Source of the DNA: Balneolaceae bacterium
GTDB taxonomy: Bacteria; Bacteroidota; Rhodothermia; Balneolales; Balneolaceae
Direction of reading: 5' to 3'
Assembly (NCBI GenBank): GCA_017640605.1
Contig: JAEPQH010000016.1
Span: 23,582 to 87,581 of the forward strand
DNA length: 64,000 nt
In this document: positions 61,706-64,000 of the stretch, piece by piece
Position numbering within the stretch: position 1 is the stretch's first letter
Layout of the letters: each line of letters opens with the position of its first letter
Position numbers and translations under genes: made by a program
The notes under the pieces: model-generated
Seen by the model: only the letters and a program-made list of their open reading frames with translations
What the model was told of the DNA's origin: nothing
Database searches by the model: none

Positions 61706-63058
61706 ATGAACAACATTCAAAACAATACAAACAATAATACGAAAGCGAATTGGGTAGATGTAGTTTGGTACCTGAGCGATACTAAATATCTAACCGAGGA
61801 ACGACTTGAGGAGCTGAAAGCTACCTTCAATTCGGTAATTGTTGCCACACCGGAACACACTCCATTAATGACCACGCAGAAAGTGATTTGGCATCAGTAT
61901 GAAGCCGAAAAGCCCAAAGCTTCGGTTTGGAATGCCATGCTCAACAAAGGGACCAATGCCTGGAAAATGTTCTTGCAAGACGATGAGTTTTTGCGAGTGC
62001 CCGATTTGGATGCGTCAATTGCCGGCAATACCAAAGAATGGCCGGCAACGCTGATTATCCATCGCGGTAGCGAGAAGAATTATCAGTATTACCAGATGCG
62101 ACTGGTTCACAATTTCGAAGGCTTTACGTTTGATGGTGTGAACTTACCGGATGCCACCCGAAGTATTATCAACAATGATATTTCGTTATCAAATGTACCG
62201 GTAGAGATTATTGCTACACGAAACCCCAATGCCGAGCTGGATATCGAAGAGGAACTATCGGTGGCGAATAATGCGCCGCAGTTGTTCATCGAAAATGGAT
62301 ATCGTTTATTCAAGGCCAAGAAATATATTCATGCCGCCGCGCAGTATCGTCAGCTAGCAAATTCGGATATGGTGCTGCCTTTTGATCGCCTAAGTGCCTT
62401 AAACGGAATTGCGAGTTGCCACGCAGAAATGTTTCGATGGGATCAGGCATTAGTAGCGGCGGATCATTCCATCGCAGAAGATTCCTTCCAGAACCTCCCG
62501 TATTTGATTAAGTTCAAAGTTTCGCAGCTGAATAAAGAATGGGAAGAAGCGTATATGTCGCTCAAAAAGTATTACGAAAACACTTTTTACGAGCGCATTA
62601 AGCTGCATTCGCGTGCAAACTACGATGTGCGTATCACCATCGACGAAACGCTGATTAGTTTGGTGGATCTAGCCTTTAAGGCCGGATATCTGGAAGAAGC
62701 TTCGGAGCATTTGGAGGAATTGTTCGACCTGAAAGAAGGAAACCTCGAAGACAAACTGGTACAGCAGTTACTTGTGTTGTCGATCGAGCTCGAAGATTTT
62801 GAAAAATCTGAATTCTATTTCAAAAAGCTGTTTGCCGGTAAATTCCCGAAACATCTTACTGAAAAAGAAACGAATCAGCTGAACGATTACATGGAGATGT
62901 TCATCAAGCACGGATGGTTCGAAACAGTGTACGAGGTGTATTCCGAGTTACATTATCATTATCCGCAAAACGATGAATTCCGCCGTCGGTTGATTGTAAC
63001 CCTGGTAAAAACAGGTCGCCTCGAGCAGGCAAGAAATCTTGCGTCGAAAGTAGCGTAA
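61706..63058 (+). CDS. Glycosyltransferase-2-like/TPR protein downstream of flgL
   Basis: In this 450-residue protein, residues 15-110 resemble a worn GT2 (GT-A) nucleotide-sugar domain: KASVWNAMLNKGTNAWKMFL followed by QDDEFL is in the place of the usual N-x-G-W-x-x-F-x-D-D-D-E. Residues 190-450 are helical repeats of TPR type (NGYRLFKAKKYIHAAAQYRQ and later units). Many motile bacteria modify flagellin with TPR-containing glycosyltransferases, so a link to filament modification is plausible but unproven. It is co-transcribed with flgL (29-base gap) and is followed by a terminator. Confidence 0.7.
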   Translation: MNNIQNNTNNNTKANWVDVVWYLSDTKYLTEERLEELKATFNSVIVATPEHTPLMTTQKVIWHQYEAEKPKASVWNAMLNKGTNAWKMFLQDDEFLRVPDLDASIAGNTKEWPATLIIHRGSEKNYQYYQMRLVHNFEGFTFDGVNLPDATRSIINNDISLSNVPVEIIATRNPNAELDIEEELSVANNAPQLFIENGYRLFKAKKYIHAAAQYRQLANSDMVLPFDRLSALNGIASCHAEMFRWDQALVAADHSIAEDSFQNLPYLIKFKVSQLNKEWEEAYMSLKKYYENTFYERIKLHSRANYDVRITIDETLISLVDLAFKAGYLEEASEHLEELFDLKEGNLEDKLVQQLLVLSIELEDFEKSEFYFKKLFAGKFPKHLTEKETNQLNDYMEMFIKHGWFETVYEVYSELHYHYPQNDEFRRRLIVTLVKTGRLEQARNLASKVA

Positions 63059-63090
63059 GTAGCCCTTATCTAACTATATAAATACTGAAG

Positions 63091-63118
63091 AGCAGGTCGA
63101 GCAATCGGCCTGCTTTTT
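63091..63118 (+). terminator. Intrinsic terminator with GCAA tetraloop
   Basis: The 10-bp stem AGCAGGTCGA / TCGGCCTGCT (one G-U pair) closed by a GCAA loop is followed by T residues. It ends the flgF operon. Confidence 0.93.
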
Positions 63119-63301
63119 TGGTTTTAGTGAGATGCGAAAGTGGGAGGTAGGTGAAAGTTAAAAGTGATTTCGCATGGTCGAAATGAAAAGTTATTATTGT
63201 ATCAATGCTATTTTGGAAGTGTATTTAGAATAATGAAGATGGTACGTTTATGAAGGATGAAAACCACAACATTCTTGACTTTATTCTAGGAGTAAGGCTT
63301 G

Positions 63302-63748
63302 TCATTTGTTGGTATTTAATTTCCAAATATTATATATGCTTTGGTAGCTAGTTACTGCTTTTTCTTTGTTTAGAGAAAGTGTGGTTTTGATTTCCTTTTC
63401 TTCATTTGTGTAAAAACAGATCATGAAAAATCCCATTTTCTTTTCTAATCTTATATCAGTTATAATATCCCAAGAAGCGCCTCCAAATAACCATTTAATT
63501 CCGCGTTCTGAATATGTGATTTCTTTTATTCCCTTTAATTTTTTGACCTGTTTTAAGGCTTGATAGAAAACAATACAAGTAATAATTATGATCGAGACAG
63601 AACTGAAACTTAGAACTGATATTTCTGGGTTGAAAAATATTCTTGCTGAGAAGAAAAGAAGAAAAGCTAAACCAAAAACATGAACCATATTTATTATACC
63701 GAGATTAGTATAAGCAGATTCGTCAGTAATTTTTGATTTTTGGTTCAT
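63302..63748 (-). CDS. Small membrane protein of unknown function
   Basis: This 148-residue protein has two hydrophobic segments (about 17-40 and 45-65). A C-terminal cytoplasmic part rich in alternating hydrophobic and charged residues (KWLFGGASWDIITDIRLEKK) could form a small PH-like domain. The ATG at 63748 has only a weak ribosome site. It is AT-rich and lies outside the flagellar operons on the opposite strand. I recognise no specific family. Confidence 0.7.
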   Translation of the reverse strand: MNQKSKITDESAYTNLGIINMVHVFGLAFLLFFSARIFFNPEISVLSFSSVSIIIITCIVFYQALKQVKKLKGIKEITYSERGIKWLFGGASWDIITDIRLEKKMGFFMICFYTNEEKEIKTTLSLNKEKAVTSYQSIYNIWKLNTNK

Positions 63749-63761
63749 TCTTTAAAACTCA

Positions 63762-63841
63762 TAACGACCCGGCGTTCTCCCACCTACGCTTAAAGCTTCG
63801 GTGGATTCTGTGGCGAGTCTGGGTTTTATAATTAACGACCC
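63762..63841. repeat. TAACGACCC direct repeats around an imperfect palindrome
   Basis: TAACGACCC occurs at 63762-63770 and 63833-63841, 71 bases apart. Between them is the imperfect palindrome CCACC...GGTGG (63780-63804). It lies just upstream of the small membrane protein gene on the minus strand. No gene is seen in 63749-63960. Confidence 0.5.
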
Positions 63842-63874
63842 GAACCGCGTTCGAGTCCGCTTGAATCATACAAT

Positions 63875-63958
63875 TAGGCATCCTCAAGGTTGACGTACTC
63901 GAAGAAGAACGCCACCTTAAAGGATTTAAGCTACCAACTTAACCAGTGAGGATGCCTA
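63875..63958 (+). repeat. Long-range inverted repeat before the last ORF
   Basis: TAGGCATCCTCA (63875-63886) and TGAGGATGCCTA (63947-63958) are exact reverse complements. After a small internal loop, GGTT (63888-63891) pairs with AACC (63941-63944). The last arm ends two bases before the next ATG. It could be a structured leader or part of a mobile-element end. Confidence 0.75.
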
Positions 63959-63960
63959 CG

Positions 63961-64000
63961 ATGAATATTGTACAATTTCATGATTCTGACAAACCCGATG
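63961..64000 (+). CDS. 5' end of an ORF leaving the window
   Basis: ATG 63961 is followed by 12 further codons (MNIVQFHDSDKPD) to the window edge. That is too short to identify. The inverted repeat directly before it makes a transposase or other mobile-element gene possible, but nothing in the visible residues proves this. Confidence 0.35.
   Translation, partial: MNIVQFHDSDKPD

Noticed and set aside
63762..63841. Integron attC site suggested by TAACGACCC at 71-base spacing with an internal palindrome
   Set aside because: No GTTRRRY core site is found at either end on either strand, and no cassette array or integrase is visible.

Overview
The window is almost wholly a flagellar and chemotaxis super-cluster from a Gram-negative bacterium. 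FlgH and FlgI (L- and P-ring proteins), outer-membrane-barrel features and free TonB C-terminal domains show a double membrane. AT-rich intergenic DNA, TonB-type proteins and the mix of gene variants suggest a motile member of the Bacteroidota/FCB group, possibly Balneolota or Rhodothermota. No rRNA or tRNA gene is present to fix this, so the placement is an inference.

Layout. 1-2.9 kb: the 3' end of an unknown gene, a hybrid histidine kinase and a kinase-like protein with no visible ATP-binding boxes. 2.9-8.5 kb: a hypothetical gene, then cheY-cheX-cheA-cheR. 8.7-11.6 kb: cheD, one or two tiny ORFs, a second cheX-like gene, cheB and cheY. 12-22.4 kb: three chemoreceptors, cheW, two stand-alone periplasmic TonB C-terminal-domain proteins, an outer-membrane barrel protein and a PAS kinase. 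22.4-25 kb (minus): an Aer-like PAS protein without a receptor signalling tip, and a histidine kinase. 25-37 kb: flgBC-orf-fliEFGHIJ-motE-like-fliK-flgDE. 37.8-44.3 kb: motAB-fliLMN(Y)OPQR. 44.3-47.2 kb: repeat-rich DNA around one GC-richer lipoprotein gene. 47.2-54.1 kb (minus): flhB-flhA-flhF-flhG-orf-fliA-orf. 54.5-63.1 kb: flgFGAHI-flgJ(rod part)-flgN-flgKL-TPR protein. 63.3-64 kb: a small membrane protein, structured intergenic DNA and the start of an ORF that leaves the window.

The parts fit one motility programme. The export gate and ATPase (FlhAB, FliOPQR, FliHIJ), basal body, rod, rings, hook and hook junction, stator (MotAB, FliL), switch (FliG, FliM, FliN/FliY-like) and chemotaxis pathway are all here. 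Flagellin, FliD, FliS and FlgM are not recognised and must lie elsewhere or be divergent. Reading the intergenic DNA reveals a recurrent element of the form TTAA-N15/16-nCCGATAA, close to the sigma-28 (FliA) promoter. It lies before nearly every chemotaxis transcription unit, before motA and before flhB (whose operon contains fliA). This ties several uncharacterised genes to the late-flagellar regulon. Two weaker sigma-54-like elements lie before flgB and flgF.

The most interesting points are: an inverted repeat that would bury the ribosome-binding site of the Aer-like gene in read-through RNA but not in RNA started at its own sigma-28-like promoter; a repeat family forming about 0.55 kb direct repeats around a compositionally odd lipoprotein gene; a CheA with a duplicated N-terminal module carrying a 50-base perfect repeat; a FliM lacking the usual CheY-docking N-terminus; free periplasmic TonB domains in the chemotaxis regulon; and a glycosyltransferase-like TPR protein after flgL.
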